This document shows positions 15,596-24,334 of a stretch of DNA of 64,000 nucleotides, in pieces. The notes under the pieces were generated by a model. The model was not told where the DNA came from, made no database searches, and was given only the letters and a program-made list of their open reading frames with translations. The stretch lies in assembly GCA_903919315.1 (NCBI GenBank), contig CAIXHP010000008.1, positions 41,714 to 105,713 of the forward strand, in the 5' to 3' direction. Source of the DNA: an uncultured Pseudomonadota bacterium. Lineage in GTDB: Bacteria; Pseudomonadota; Alphaproteobacteria; UBA9219. Positions within the stretch are counted from its first letter, which is position 1; each line of letters opens with the position of its first letter. Both the position numbers and the translations under genes were made by a program.

Positions 15596-16432
15596 TCACC
15601 CAGCCCGGAATTTGTGCGCCGGGTAGGTTCCCAGAACGGTAACTTCCTGCGCGAAGAAGGCGAGTTCTTCGAGGGCGTTTTTCATGGGGGTTTCTTCGGG
15701 GTGGCCTTCGACATCGACGTAGAATTGCGCTGCCGTGAATTTGCCGTCCACCATATAGCTTTCCAGCTTGATGATGTTCACGCCGTTGGTGGCAAAGCCG
15801 CCGAGCGCTTTGTAGAGCGCCGCCGGGACGCTGCGCACGCGGAAGATCAGCGTCGTGATGCAGGGGCCTTGGCCGCACGGCGCGGGTTTGGGGTCGCGTG
15901 AAAGAACCAGAAAGCGCGTCGTGTTGTTCCGCAGGTCGGCGATGTCCGCCGCCAGACTTTCCAGTCCGTAAATTTTCCCCGCCAATTCCGAGGCGATGGC
16001 GGCGATGCTTTTGTCGCCGAGCTTTGCCACCTCCTCCGCCGATCCCGCCGTGTCCGCCTTGATGACGGGCTGCAGGTTGCGCGCGCGTAGCCATACGCGG
16101 CACTGCGCCAGCGCTTGCACATGGCTGTGAACCTTTTTGACGTCTTCCAGCTTTGCGCCCGGCACGACCAGCAGGTGGTGTTCCACCGGCTGGTAATGCT
16201 CGCCGATGATGTGCAGGCCGCTGCGGGGCAGCAGGTGGTGCACGTCGGCGACGCGTCCCGCCACCGAATTTTCAATCGGCATCATCGCCAGTTCCACACG
16301 CCCGTCTTGCACCGCCGCAAAGGCATCTTCGAAGGCCAGACAGGGCAACGTCTCGTAATCCGGCGCGACGGCGCGGCAGGCGAGGTCGGAATAGGCGCCC
16401 GGAGCGCCTTGGAACGCGATGTGTTTGTTCAT
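15596..16432 (-). CDS. pheA: Prephenate dehydratase
   Basis: 278 residues starting MNKHIAFQGAPGAYSDLACR; an alternative ATG lies 6 codons upstream (16450). The N-terminal PDT domain shows MPIENSVAGRVADVH and the catalytic TRF in NNTTRFLVLSRD. The C-terminal ACT domain (RSVPAALYKALGGFATNGVN, then IIKLESY) binds phenylalanine for feedback control. It converts prephenate to phenylpyruvate in Phe synthesis. There is no fused chorismate mutase, as is usual in alphaproteobacteria. The gene converges on the holin and is transcribed on its own. Confidence 0.95.
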   Translation of the reverse strand: MNKHIAFQGAPGAYSDLACRAVAPDYETLPCLAFEDAFAAVQDGRVELAMMPIENSVAGRVADVHHLLPRSGLHIIGEHYQPVEHHLLVVPGAKLEDVKKVHSHVQALAQCRVWLRARNLQPVIKADTAGSAEEVAKLGDKSIAAIASELAGKIYGLESLAADIADLRNNTTRFLVLSRDPKPAPCGQGPCITTLIFRVRSVPAALYKALGGFATNGVNIIKLESYMVDGKFTAAQFYVDVEGHPEETPMKNALEELAFFAQEVTVLGTYPAHKFRAG

Positions 16433-16664
16433 TCTTTCTGGGTGCGACATTTCGCGCGGGTAGTCAAGGTTTCGGTCGGCGGCGTGCGGCGGTTGGGTTT
16501 GGGGTGCCGCATAGGGCTTGGTTGTTGCCCTTATTACTTTCAGGTCAAAGTAATGGCGGCTAGCCGCCACAAATTTGCCTTGAGATTTGGGGTGTGAAGT
16601 ATTATTCTTGCATCGTCCGCCTCAAGCGGAATGTATTCAATCAAGTTATTTTTTGGGGGTTAAA

Positions 16665-17651
16665 ATGAAAGTTATTCGGTTGCTCCAATGCTCGTCTTTT
16701 GCCTTCTTGGCGCTGTGTTCGCAACAGGCCGGGGCGGTGGGTTTTGATTTTACGCCGACGGCGGCGCAGTATCTCTCGGACCCGACCTACTTCCAGTCGA
16801 AGGGGCAGGTACAGGGGTTGACGAACTACAGCTTCACAATGGCTTCTGGTGACATTAGCAATCGTTTTGGCGTGAAGCGGTATGATTTTACCAATGATAC
16901 ACATACGATTGCCCAGACTTTGACCTATGGCGTTACGGACCATTTCAGGATTGGTCTCACGCAGAGCTATGCTTTGGCGCATCGCGAAAACAATTTTGTT
17001 TCCGGCGCGGTCACAAAGAGCGACAGCGACGGGTTCTCGAATCCGAACTTCACCGCAGCCTATCGCGTGTTGGATCAGGCGAACAGTCCTGTGAGCTTTG
17101 ATGTCAGCTTGGCCTATGCGCCCGACCTGATTAAAGCGGTTGCCGCGACAGCCAAAGATTCGGGAAACACCGCGCGTGGGGGCGATGCGGTGACCGTGAA
17201 CGCTGCGGTCGGTTATGCGATGAAGTCTTTGACCGTTCAGGGCGTTACGGGTGTGACGTATTATGGCCAGAGAACGGTCGAGAACGCTTCGACGGGCGCG
17301 ACGTCTGAGTCCGACTCTTTCTGGGCTCCCCACATCGGCCTTAACACGCAGACGCGTTTTACGGAACGTTTGGCTTTGAACGCCAACGTGAATTATGTGA
17401 TGAACGAAAGCACGACAGGCAAGTCGGCTGCTGGTCTTCCGTTTAAGTCCAGTCAAGCGGATTCGACCAGTTTGGGGCTGGTGTTGAACTACCACCTCAT
17501 CCCGAATCGTTTGGTGGCGGGGGTGAACTATGCTCACACATTCTTTACCGACGCGGACACGACTTTCACTACGGCCCCTGCTTCGAGCACGAAGGGGAGC
17601 AATCATGATCAAGATCAGGTGGGCGTGCGTCTTGCCTACGTGTTCTTCTAA
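16665..17651 (+). CDS. Putative outer-membrane beta-barrel protein
   Basis: 328 residues from ATG 16665 (GGGGGT upstream). A signal peptide (MKVIRLLQCSSFAFLALC, cleaved after about AGA) is followed by alternating hydrophobic strands with aromatic girdles (TIAQTLTYGVTDHFRIGLTQ, SVNYAHTFF-like strands). The C-terminal residue is Phe in VRLAYVFF, the hallmark of BamA-assembled barrels. The barrel resembles transporter-like OMPs of unknown substrate. Base composition is somewhat more AT-rich than its neighbours. A strong terminator follows (17698-17741). The gene stands alone. Confidence 0.75.
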   Translation: MKVIRLLQCSSFAFLALCSQQAGAVGFDFTPTAAQYLSDPTYFQSKGQVQGLTNYSFTMASGDISNRFGVKRYDFTNDTHTIAQTLTYGVTDHFRIGLTQSYALAHRENNFVSGAVTKSDSDGFSNPNFTAAYRVLDQANSPVSFDVSLAYAPDLIKAVAATAKDSGNTARGGDAVTVNAAVGYAMKSLTVQGVTGVTYYGQRTVENASTGATSESDSFWAPHIGLNTQTRFTERLALNANVNYVMNESTTGKSAAGLPFKSSQADSTSLGLVLNYHLIPNRLVAGVNYAHTFFTDADTTFTTAPASSTKGSNHDQDQVGVRLAYVFF

Positions 17652-17697
17652 GAGAGCGAGCGGAATGACGCGAACGCTCTGAAAAGGGCGGATCGCG

Positions 17698-17741
17698 GAG
17701 CCGGACAAGAGGGGAAACCCTTTTGTCCGGCTCTTTTTTTT
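17698..17741 (+). terminator. Intrinsic terminator of the barrel gene
   Basis: GAGCCGGACAA and TTGTCCGGCTC form a long stem, with AGAGGGGAAACCCT pairing further inside, followed by eight T. It is the clearest Rho-independent terminator in the window. Confidence 0.92.
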
Positions 17742-17856
17742 GTCTTTTTCCGCTCTGGCGCGGTGGCGTGATGAACAGGCTTGCGGGCGGGGGTGGCTTC
17801 AATTATGCCAGTGCCTTGAAGAAGTTATCGGGCAAACTTTGGGCGTTACAGGAGCC

Positions 17857-18669
17857 ATGGGTGTGACGGATTTTCAGATTTCTTCCGACCTTATTGCCCT
17901 CGCGCACCAGTTGGCCGATGCGGCGGGCGCTGTCGTGCGGCGGTATTTTCGCACGTCCTTTCAGGTTGACGGCAAGGCCGATTTGTCGCCGGTGACCGTG
18001 GCCGACCGCGAGGCCGAGCGGGTTATGCGCGCCATCATCGCCGCGAACCGTCCCGAAGACGGCATCTGGGGCGAGGAGTTCGGCGCGGAGCGGGGGGACG
18101 CTCCGTTTCTTTGGGTGCTTGATCCGGTGGACGGCACACGCGCGTTTATGACCGGCAAGCCGGTCTTTGGCACGTTGATCGGGTTGCTGCATCAGGGTGT
18201 GCCGGTGCTGGGCGTGATTGATCAGCCGGTGCTGCGTGAACGGTGGATTGGCGGGGCTGGTTATCCGACCCTGTTCAACGGCGCACCCTGCCGCACCCGC
18301 GCTTGCGCGGCGTTGGATCAGGCGGTGGTGACCGTGGGGCATTTGCCGTTTCCTAAGGTGCGCGAGACGGATATGCGGGTTTACCGCGCGTTGGTCACGG
18401 CGGCGGCGACCGAGGCCGTGGGGGGGGATTGTTACGCTTACGCGATGCTGGCTTCCGGCCATGGCGATGTGGTGATCGAAAACGAATTGAAGCTGCATGA
18501 CTTCGCGGCGCTGGCTCCTGTTGTGGCGGGCGCGGGCGGGGCGATGACGGACTGGCGGGGGCAACCGCTGCGGATGGACTCCGCGGGGGATGTTTTGGCC
18601 GTGGGCGATGAGCGGGTGTTGCAGGCCGCGCTTGAGGTCATCCGTTCGGGGAAGGGTGACGGGCTATGA
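17857..18669 (+). CDS. hisN: Inositol-monophosphatase-family phosphatase, HisN-like histidinol-phosphatase
   Basis: 270 residues from ATG 17857 (AGGAG just upstream; GTG 17863 is also possible). Metal-binding motifs are intact: GEEFG, DPVDGTRAFMTGKP and LHDFAALAPVVAGAGG. The segment FGTLIGLLHQGVPVLGVIDQ, then PVLRERWIGG is characteristic of HisN histidinol-phosphate phosphatases rather than inositol phosphatases. It would carry out the penultimate step of histidine synthesis. It overlaps the next gene by ATGA, so the two are translationally coupled. Substrate remains an inference; sugar-phosphate substrates are an alternative. Confidence 0.8.
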   Translation: MGVTDFQISSDLIALAHQLADAAGAVVRRYFRTSFQVDGKADLSPVTVADREAERVMRAIIAANRPEDGIWGEEFGAERGDAPFLWVLDPVDGTRAFMTGKPVFGTLIGLLHQGVPVLGVIDQPVLRERWIGGAGYPTLFNGAPCRTRACAALDQAVVTVGHLPFPKVRETDMRVYRALVTAAATEAVGGDCYAYAMLASGHGDVVIENELKLHDFAALAPVVAGAGGAMTDWRGQPLRMDSAGDVLAVGDERVLQAALEVIRSGKGDGL

Positions 18670-19676
18670 TCAAGCTTGCGGCGCTGTTCGGATTGCTGGG
18701 GCTGGCGGTGGCGACGGGGGTGATTGTCTGGAGCGGCTGGGATCAGGTGCTGCAAGCGTTGGCGCAGGCGGGATGGGGCATTGTCGTTGCCAGTCTGTTC
18801 CATGTCGTGCCGATGTTCTTGTGCGTCGTGGGTTGGCACGCGCTCTTGCCGGGCCGGAGCGCGCCGGGCTGGGGGCGCAGCCGTCCGGGGCATTTGTTCT
18901 TTCTCTATCTGCTGTGGATCCGCGCCGCCGTGAACAACCTGATGCCCGTGGCGCGTATCGGCGGCGAGATCGTCTCGGTGCGCGTGATGATGAAGCACGG
19001 CGTTCGCAAATCCACCGCCATCGCTTGCACGGTCGTGGAAATCACGCTGTCGGTGATCGGCCAGTTCTTTTTTGCCCTGATCGGCGTGGGACTGTTCGTG
19101 ATGCATGTGAGCGATCAGAATGTGACGATGCAACTGTTGTGGGGTTTGCTGTTGTCGGTGCCTGTTATCGGCGCTTTGCTGCTGGTGCAGCGGGCGGGGG
19201 TTTTCGGGTTGATGACCAAGCTCTTCACGCTGATGTTTCGCGACAAGTGGAAAAACTTCGCGGGCAACACGGCTCGACTTGATCAGGCCGTGCATACGAT
19301 GTACCGGCGGCGCGGGCGCGTGTTGCTGTGCGGCGTGATGCAGTTCGCGTCGTGGGCGGCGGGTAGCGGCGAGATTTGGCTGGCGATGTATTTCCTTGGC
19401 CATCCGCTGTCGCTTTTGGAATGCGTGATGATCGAGGCGCTGATTCAGGCGACCAGCAGCGCCGCCTTTGTGGTGCCGGGCGCGCTTGGTGTGCAGGAGG
19501 CGGGGTTTTTGTTGTTCGGGCATCTTTTGGGGCTGACGCCTGAAATCGCCGCCGCGCTCGCCGTCATTCGCCGCTGTCGCGATTTGTTGCTCTATGTGCC
19601 GGGGCTTGTGGCGTGGCAGGTGCAAGAGGGGCGGTGGCTGCTACGGCATCGCCAGAAATCTCTGGATAGCCGCTGA
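18666..19676 (+). CDS. Lysylphosphatidylglycerol-synthase-type flippase (HpnL/YbhN-like) membrane protein
   Basis: 336 residues with about eight hydrophobic segments. It has the family signature WIRAAVNNLMPVARIGGEIV and a C-terminal FVVPGALGVQEAGFLLFG. These proteins are lipid-translocase-like integral membrane proteins; HpnL is linked to hopanoid clusters. It is coupled to the hisN-like gene by ATGA overlap. Its last 36 bases overlap the convergent PIG-L gene. With PIG-L and the glycosyltransferase nearby, a role in glycolipid export is plausible but not shown. Confidence 0.8.
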   Translation: MIKLAALFGLLGLAVATGVIVWSGWDQVLQALAQAGWGIVVASLFHVVPMFLCVVGWHALLPGRSAPGWGRSRPGHLFFLYLLWIRAAVNNLMPVARIGGEIVSVRVMMKHGVRKSTAIACTVVEITLSVIGQFFFALIGVGLFVMHVSDQNVTMQLLWGLLLSVPVIGALLLVQRAGVFGLMTKLFTLMFRDKWKNFAGNTARLDQAVHTMYRRRGRVLLCGVMQFASWAAGSGEIWLAMYFLGHPLSLLECVMIEALIQATSSAAFVVPGALGVQEAGFLLFGHLLGLTPEIAAALAVIRRCRDLLLYVPGLVAWQVQEGRWLLRHRQKSLDSR

Positions 19677-20411
19677 AACTTCGTCCGGCAGCGTGAAATC
19701 GACGCGGGGATGACGAAAGGGTACCCACTGAAAGCGGGCGTACCATAGCGTGCCCGGATGCGGCGGCTGGCTGTAGTCATAGGCGGCCAGCGGTCGATAG
19801 ACTTCGCGTTCCACCGCGACGTAGTTCAGGTTTTGTTGTTCCGAGGCGTAGAGTTTGAGCGCTTCGCGTTTTTGCGTCTGTTCGGCGGGCGTGAGCGTCA
19901 GGGTTTCTTCGGTGTCGTTCGGGAAGAGAAAGCGCTGGCTGTTGGTTTGGCCGTTGAAGAAATTGTATTCGGCGAATTCGAGGATGGAGGGGAATCCTTC
20001 CCGCGCCAGTTTTGCGCCGACGGCGTTCAGCGCGTCATGGTCGGCGTTGCCGCCTTCATAGGCCGGGAGCCAGATCTGGTCGATGTGGTAGGCGGCGAGG
20101 GCTTGTTGGATTTCGGCGTGGACGGTTTCCAGATGCCGCCACAAATGCCGCGCCGGGCGCGGCGACCAACCGACGGGGGTGATGCCGAGTTTTTCGGCAA
20201 CGTCACGGGCCTCGGCGCGGCGGCGCTGCGTGGAGGCATCGTAATATTTTCGTTGCCACGGCCACAGGGTTTCGCGGGCGATGCAGCCGTGGGTCAGATA
20301 GAGCGTGAAAACCTCGGCTCCTTGCGCCCGTGCGCGTCCGATGGCCGCGCCACAGCCCACCACTTCGTCGTCGGGATGCGGCACGAGGATGAGGATGCGT
20401 GAGCCGAACAT
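19641..20411 (-). CDS. PIG-L/LmbE-type deacetylase
   Basis: 256 residues. The Zn-binding motif PHPDDE is at residues 11-16, and the second motif is in GGNADHDALNAVG. The family removes N-acetyl groups from GlcNAc-linked substrates. It is co-oriented with the downstream-numbered glycosyltransferase (27-base gap), and the pair probably forms an operon. Its end overlaps the flippase 3' end by 36 bases on the other strand. The natural substrate is unknown. Confidence 0.85.
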   Translation of the reverse strand: MFGSRILILVPHPDDEVVGCGAAIGRARAQGAEVFTLYLTHGCIARETLWPWQRKYYDASTQRRRAEARDVAEKLGITPVGWSPRPARHLWRHLETVHAEIQQALAAYHIDQIWLPAYEGGNADHDALNAVGAKLAREGFPSILEFAEYNFFNGQTNSQRFLFPNDTEETLTLTPAEQTQKREALKLYASEQQNLNYVAVEREVYRPLAAYDYSQPPHPGTLWYARFQWVPFRHPRVDFTLPDEVSAAIQRFLAMP

Positions 20412-20438
20412 GGTATTTGTCCGTTCTATTTCTGTTGC

Positions 20439-21743
20439 TTAGGCGGCGTTCTTGGGCGTCTTGTTCAAGTCAGGTTTCTTGCCTCTGGCGGCTTCCCACC
20501 AGACCGCGAAGAGGTCTTCGGCTAGGACGTCCTGCCAGCTGGCCAGATGCGTGCGGCCATAGGCCGTGGCGGTTTCGCGCATGGCGTCGCGTCGCGCCGG
20601 CTCGGCAGCAAAATTCCGCAGCGCCGTCGTCCACGGCTCTACGCCGCTTTCGACCGTTTCCATCGCGGGGGTGTGGTTGAAGAGTTCCGCTACGCCGCTT
20701 TTCTTTGATACCAGAACCGGACAGCCGGAGGTCAGTGCCTCTACGCCAGCCATGCTGCGTATCTCCACTTCGGAGGCGAGGGCCAGAACGTCGACGCTGG
20801 CGTAGAGCCGCGCCAGTTCGTCCGGTTGCACAAAGCCGGGCACGGCGACATGGCCCGCGAGGCGTTTCTTGAGATCGTCGGCGGCGGGGCCGATGCCCGC
20901 TGCGATGAGGTGAAGCGGCAGGCCTTCGGCGATCAGAGTCTCCATGGCCTCGATCAGCGTGTAGATGTTCTTGCCGACATCCAGCCGTCCTACGAACAGA
21001 ACGACGAGGCGATCATGGGGGATGGCGTAGTCCCTTTCGACGCTTTCGCGGGCGCGGCGGTGCGGTCCGAACACCGCGCGGTCAACGCCGAGACGGAGAT
21101 GGCGCACGCTGTCCTTTCCTAAAACGCTTTCCGCTAGCGTGAAGTCTTCGGCGCGAGTCACGAGGGCGTAGCGGCAGCGGCGTACATGGTCGCGCAGCTT
21201 CGCTGTCATTTTTGTCTCTTGCCGTTCCGGCAGATGCCAATCCTCTATCAGTTTTCGTCCCAGCCAGCTCGACCCGAAAAGTTTTTCGATCGTTTGCCGC
21301 GTAAAAATACGCGCATAGGAGGGCGTGTCGGTGTGGAACGAGGTGACGAGCGGGATCGCGGCGCGGCGGCTGACGCGCTCGGCGGTGCGGGCAAAGGCGA
21401 AATAACCGTCGGTGGTGTGGATCGCGTCATAGCCCGCCAACTCGCGCGCGAGGGCCGGATGATAGGGCGCAAGATCGGTGTGATCCGGCACATAGGGCAA
21501 GATGGGTTTCAGTCGCGCGGTGCTGAACACCGGCGGCAACTGGCGGATGTGGGCGTGGGGGCCGAGCGTTTCGGTGCGCGTCGCGCCGGAGAAATACACC
21601 GTCAGGTCGAGCGGCAAGGCTCCGTCGGCGGCGGCCGCCGCGAGGCGCTCCCAGCATTTCACATGGCCTCCCGACTGCTGCGACCGGGGCAGGTCGATCA
21701 GGGCGGCGACGCGCAGGCGTGTTGGGGCTGTGGAGTCGGTCAT
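20439..21743 (-). CDS. Glycosyltransferase family 4
   Basis: 434 residues from ATG 21743; a longer reading frame exists but runs into repeat DNA. GT4 features are LVVLFVGRLDVGKNIYTLIE, a donor-binding E in VEALTSGCPVLVSKKSGVAE, and the N-terminal PLVTSFHTDTPSYARIF typical of GT-B glycosyltransferases. It probably transfers a sugar to a lipid or glycan acceptor at the inner membrane face. It lies upstream of the PIG-L deacetylase in the same unit. A transfer-then-deacetylate sequence is a reasonable guess. Confidence 0.85.
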   Translation of the reverse strand: MTDSTAPTRLRVAALIDLPRSQQSGGHVKCWERLAAAAADGALPLDLTVYFSGATRTETLGPHAHIRQLPPVFSTARLKPILPYVPDHTDLAPYHPALARELAGYDAIHTTDGYFAFARTAERVSRRAAIPLVTSFHTDTPSYARIFTRQTIEKLFGSSWLGRKLIEDWHLPERQETKMTAKLRDHVRRCRYALVTRAEDFTLAESVLGKDSVRHLRLGVDRAVFGPHRRARESVERDYAIPHDRLVVLFVGRLDVGKNIYTLIEAMETLIAEGLPLHLIAAGIGPAADDLKKRLAGHVAVPGFVQPDELARLYASVDVLALASEVEIRSMAGVEALTSGCPVLVSKKSGVAELFNHTPAMETVESGVEPWTTALRNFAAEPARRDAMRETATAYGRTHLASWQDVLAEDLFAVWWEAARGKKPDLNKTPKNAA

Positions 21744-21884
21744 GGGCGGCGCTTCCGTGCTTCGCTTTTGGGGCGGCGAATTGTAAGATGGGCATCTTAT
21801 CCTGTCGCGCTCTATTCCGAGAGGCAATTTTCCATGACCTTCCGACGGAAACAAGCCGGAATTCCCGCGCCTTGCTCACGCCCC

Positions 21885-22180
21885 GATTCCTCCCCCCTTG
21901 AGGGGGAGGTTAGGTGGGGGGTGGGTTCCGTTGGGGCTGTGGGCGCAAGTTCGGCAGTTACGGGATATGACCCCCCACCCAACCCTCCCCCTCAAGGGGG
22001 GAGGGCTTTTGAGGGTCGACGTTTTTTGCGTTCGTCTTTCGGAAAAGCGCGTCCTGATTCCTCCCCCCTTGAGGGGGAGGTTAGGTGGGGGGGGGTTCCG
22101 TTGGGGCTGTGGGCGCAAGTCCGGCGGTTACGGGATATGACCCCCCACCCAACCCTCCCCCTCAAGGGGGGAGGGCTTTT
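21885..22180. repeat. Two copies of a ~125-bp MITE-like composite repeat
   Basis: Units at 21885-22010 and 22056-22180 are nearly identical. Each has about 32-base terminal inverted repeats (left starts CTCCCCCCTTGAGGGGGAGG, right ends with its complement) around a ~50-base core containing GTTCCGTTGGGGCTGTGGGC. The copies are 45 bases apart. This region between the glycosyltransferase and the hydrolase-like gene otherwise holds nothing recognisable. The second unit runs into the next reading frame and supplies its N-terminal codons. Confidence 0.85.
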
Positions 22181-23614
22181 GGTTGGGGGCTTTTGGCTCT
22201 TGTTTTGCTGGGGTTGGCGTTTCCGGCGGGGGCGAAAGAGGTCTATAAGCCTGCGAGCACGTTGCAGGACGAACCGGTGTCGCTCGATGAGTTGTTGCCG
22301 GAGTTTGAGGATTTGTTGCCGCCGCTCGCGCCGCCCGATGTGCCGCGCCAGAAGGTGGTAGAGGAAGAAGAACCCGAGGAAGCGGCGGTCATAAAGCCGT
22401 CCCGAAAAAAGGCTCCGGAGGCCGAAGCGGCCAAACCGGAAGCGCTCTACAAAGTTTATCCCGCGCCCTATATCGCGCCGGAAGCGCCGCCGGTTCAGCC
22501 GACGCGCGCGCATGACGAAACACCGCCCGCCGCGACGGAGCCAGAGCCAGCGCCAGCGCTTCCATCCCCCGCCTTTATGGCGGCGATGACGAAGGCGACG
22601 GCGGTCGGGTCGCAGTTTTTTCCGATTCTGCCTTGGGGCGCGTCGCCCGACACCGTGCCGCAGTTGCTGCCGATGGCCAGCAATCACGGGCTGGACGAGG
22701 ATCACAGCGCGATCACGCGGGCGATCGTCTTTATCCACGATCTGTCGCGCGAGGCCGGGGCGGGCGTTGCGACGTTGACCACCTTGGCGGGCGGCGACAA
22801 TGACACGACGCTGATTCTCGCGCCGCAGTTTCCGCTCAGCGTCGACATCACGCGCTTTGGTTCGCGTTTGCCGGAAGGTGGCCGGAACGTGGCGCGGTGG
22901 ATGGGGGACGGCGGCTTGCGCGACGCATGGTCGTCGGGCGGTCTGTCGGTTTCCAAACCGCCGCAGCAGGGGGTCAGTTCGTTCGCTGCGATTGATTTGC
23001 TGCTGCTGTATTTGGCCGATACGAACCGTTTTCCGCGCTTGCAGAGCATTGTTCTGGTCGGGCATGGGATGGGCGGGGATTTCGTGCAGCGCTATGCGGC
23101 GGCGGGGATAGCTCCTGATCTGATCAAGCCGCAGGGGCTGCCGGTGCGTTATCTGGTGGCGAATGCGTCGTCCTATATCTATTTCACCGGTGCGCGGCCT
23201 TCGGCGGAGGGGCCGAGCTTTGCGCGGCCCGACATGGCGCAGTGTCCCGGCGTGAATCGCTATCCCTATGGGTTGGACGACCTGACCGCCTACGCCCGGC
23301 GCAACGGCGGCAACGCCATGCGTTTGCGCTATACCGAGCGGCGGGTGATGTATTTGCTGAGCGACCGCATCGCGTCCGATCCTTATCTCGACACGTCGTG
23401 CGCCGCCGCCGTGCAGGGGCGGAGCCGGGTGGAGCGGGGGCGGAACTATGAACGCTATCTGGTCCAAAGCTTTGGCGACAGCGCGCTCAGTTCGCAGAGC
23501 TTTACGCTGGTTCCCAACAGCGACTATGACCCGGCGATTCTGTTCGGCTCCTATTGCGGTCTGGCGATGCTGTTCGGCGATGGCGCTTGCGCGTCAACGC
23601 TCATGCCGCATTAG
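22085..23614 (+). CDS. Alpha/beta-hydrolase-like secreted protein with Gly in place of the nucleophile Ser
   Basis: The frame opens at GTG 22085 inside the repeat; TTG 22193 is another possible start, and no ATG is available. The repeat-derived RAF joins WGLLALVLLGLAFPAGAKEV, which looks like a signal peptide. A Pro/Glu/Lys-rich linker (to about residue 160) precedes an alpha/beta-hydrolase-like domain (SIVLVGHGMGGDFVQRYAAA, YLVANASSYIYFTGARP, YPYGLDDLTAYARR). The nucleophile elbow is GHGMGG instead of GHSMGG, so classical serine catalysis is unlikely. It ends 4 bases inside the convergent small secreted protein gene. Function is unknown; start confidence is low. Confidence 0.7.
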   Translation: MGGGSVGAVGASPAVTGYDPPPNPPPQGGRAFGWGLLALVLLGLAFPAGAKEVYKPASTLQDEPVSLDELLPEFEDLLPPLAPPDVPRQKVVEEEEPEEAAVIKPSRKKAPEAEAAKPEALYKVYPAPYIAPEAPPVQPTRAHDETPPAATEPEPAPALPSPAFMAAMTKATAVGSQFFPILPWGASPDTVPQLLPMASNHGLDEDHSAITRAIVFIHDLSREAGAGVATLTTLAGGDNDTTLILAPQFPLSVDITRFGSRLPEGGRNVARWMGDGGLRDAWSSGGLSVSKPPQQGVSSFAAIDLLLLYLADTNRFPRLQSIVLVGHGMGGDFVQRYAAAGIAPDLIKPQGLPVRYLVANASSYIYFTGARPSAEGPSFARPDMAQCPGVNRYPYGLDDLTAYARRNGGNAMRLRYTERRVMYLLSDRIASDPYLDTSCAAAVQGRSRVERGRNYERYLVQSFGDSALSSQSFTLVPNSDYDPAILFGSYCGLAMLFGDGACASTLMPH

Positions 23615-24171
23615 GGCTCAAGTTTTTTGGCAGGCCTCGTATTCCAATTCCAGCCTGGCGTGGGGACGTATTCGTCTGTGCAGGGTCTTGTGGCCAGAGC
23701 GACAGACAGCGCCAATTGCGCCTGATCTGCGCGAAAAACTTGTTTATCTTCGAGGTATGTAGGGACGGTGGAAGATAAGCTGGCCTGGGTTTCGTCGAAT
23801 TTTATTTTTGCGACAGTATTGCTTACGTCACCTGGTTTGTAACTGACGGAGACTTCTGATGTAGAAGATGAAAGATCGATTTCAACAAATAATGGTTTGT
23901 TTTTTTGGGTGTTTACGGCGTTAATAGACAAACAGTCTCTATCTGTCGCTTGCGTCACGCGGATCACATCGACGTTTTGTTCACGGAGGGCGTGGAGGAC
24001 GCATGCCTCAGCCTTCGGCTGAGGCAAGGGCATGGGAGAGTAGGGGTTCTCTTGCGAAGTGTTCGACGTAGAGTCTGACGCTGTTTCGGCAGAAAGCGGC
24101 GTGGAGGCGGTGCTAACAAGGGCGCAGGCAACCAAGGTGGAATAGAGTTTGTGAGTAAATTTATTAGACAT
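23611..24171 (-). CDS. Secreted hypothetical protein
   Basis: 186 residues with a signal peptide (MSNKFTHKLYSTLVACALVS, cleaved near LSA-ET). The mature part is Ser/Thr/Gln-rich with two Cys that could pair (ACVLHALREQ and DRDCLSIN) plus a third near the end (ATRPCTDEY). It is clearly more AT-rich than its neighbours, which suggests recent acquisition. It stands alone, with about 160 AT-rich bases of upstream region. No family was recognised. Confidence 0.65.
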   Translation of the reverse strand: MSNKFTHKLYSTLVACALVSTASTPLSAETASDSTSNTSQENPYSPMPLPQPKAEACVLHALREQNVDVIRVTQATDRDCLSINAVNTQKNKPLFVEIDLSSSTSEVSVSYKPGDVSNTVAKIKFDETQASLSSTVPTYLEDKQVFRADQAQLALSVALATRPCTDEYVPTPGWNWNTRPAKKLEP

Positions 24172-24334
24172 TGTGCGCTCCTATAAAAAGCAGTCGATGA
24201 ATGTTTCTGTGTTCGACGCTGTCAGTATACGGCACTATTTGTGAAATTAAAAGTGATTGTGTAGGCTTGTCTCGTGTAAACCAAGTCGTGAATTCTTGTT
24301 TTGTTTGAAGGGTGTATTGGTTTCTTCGTAGCGG

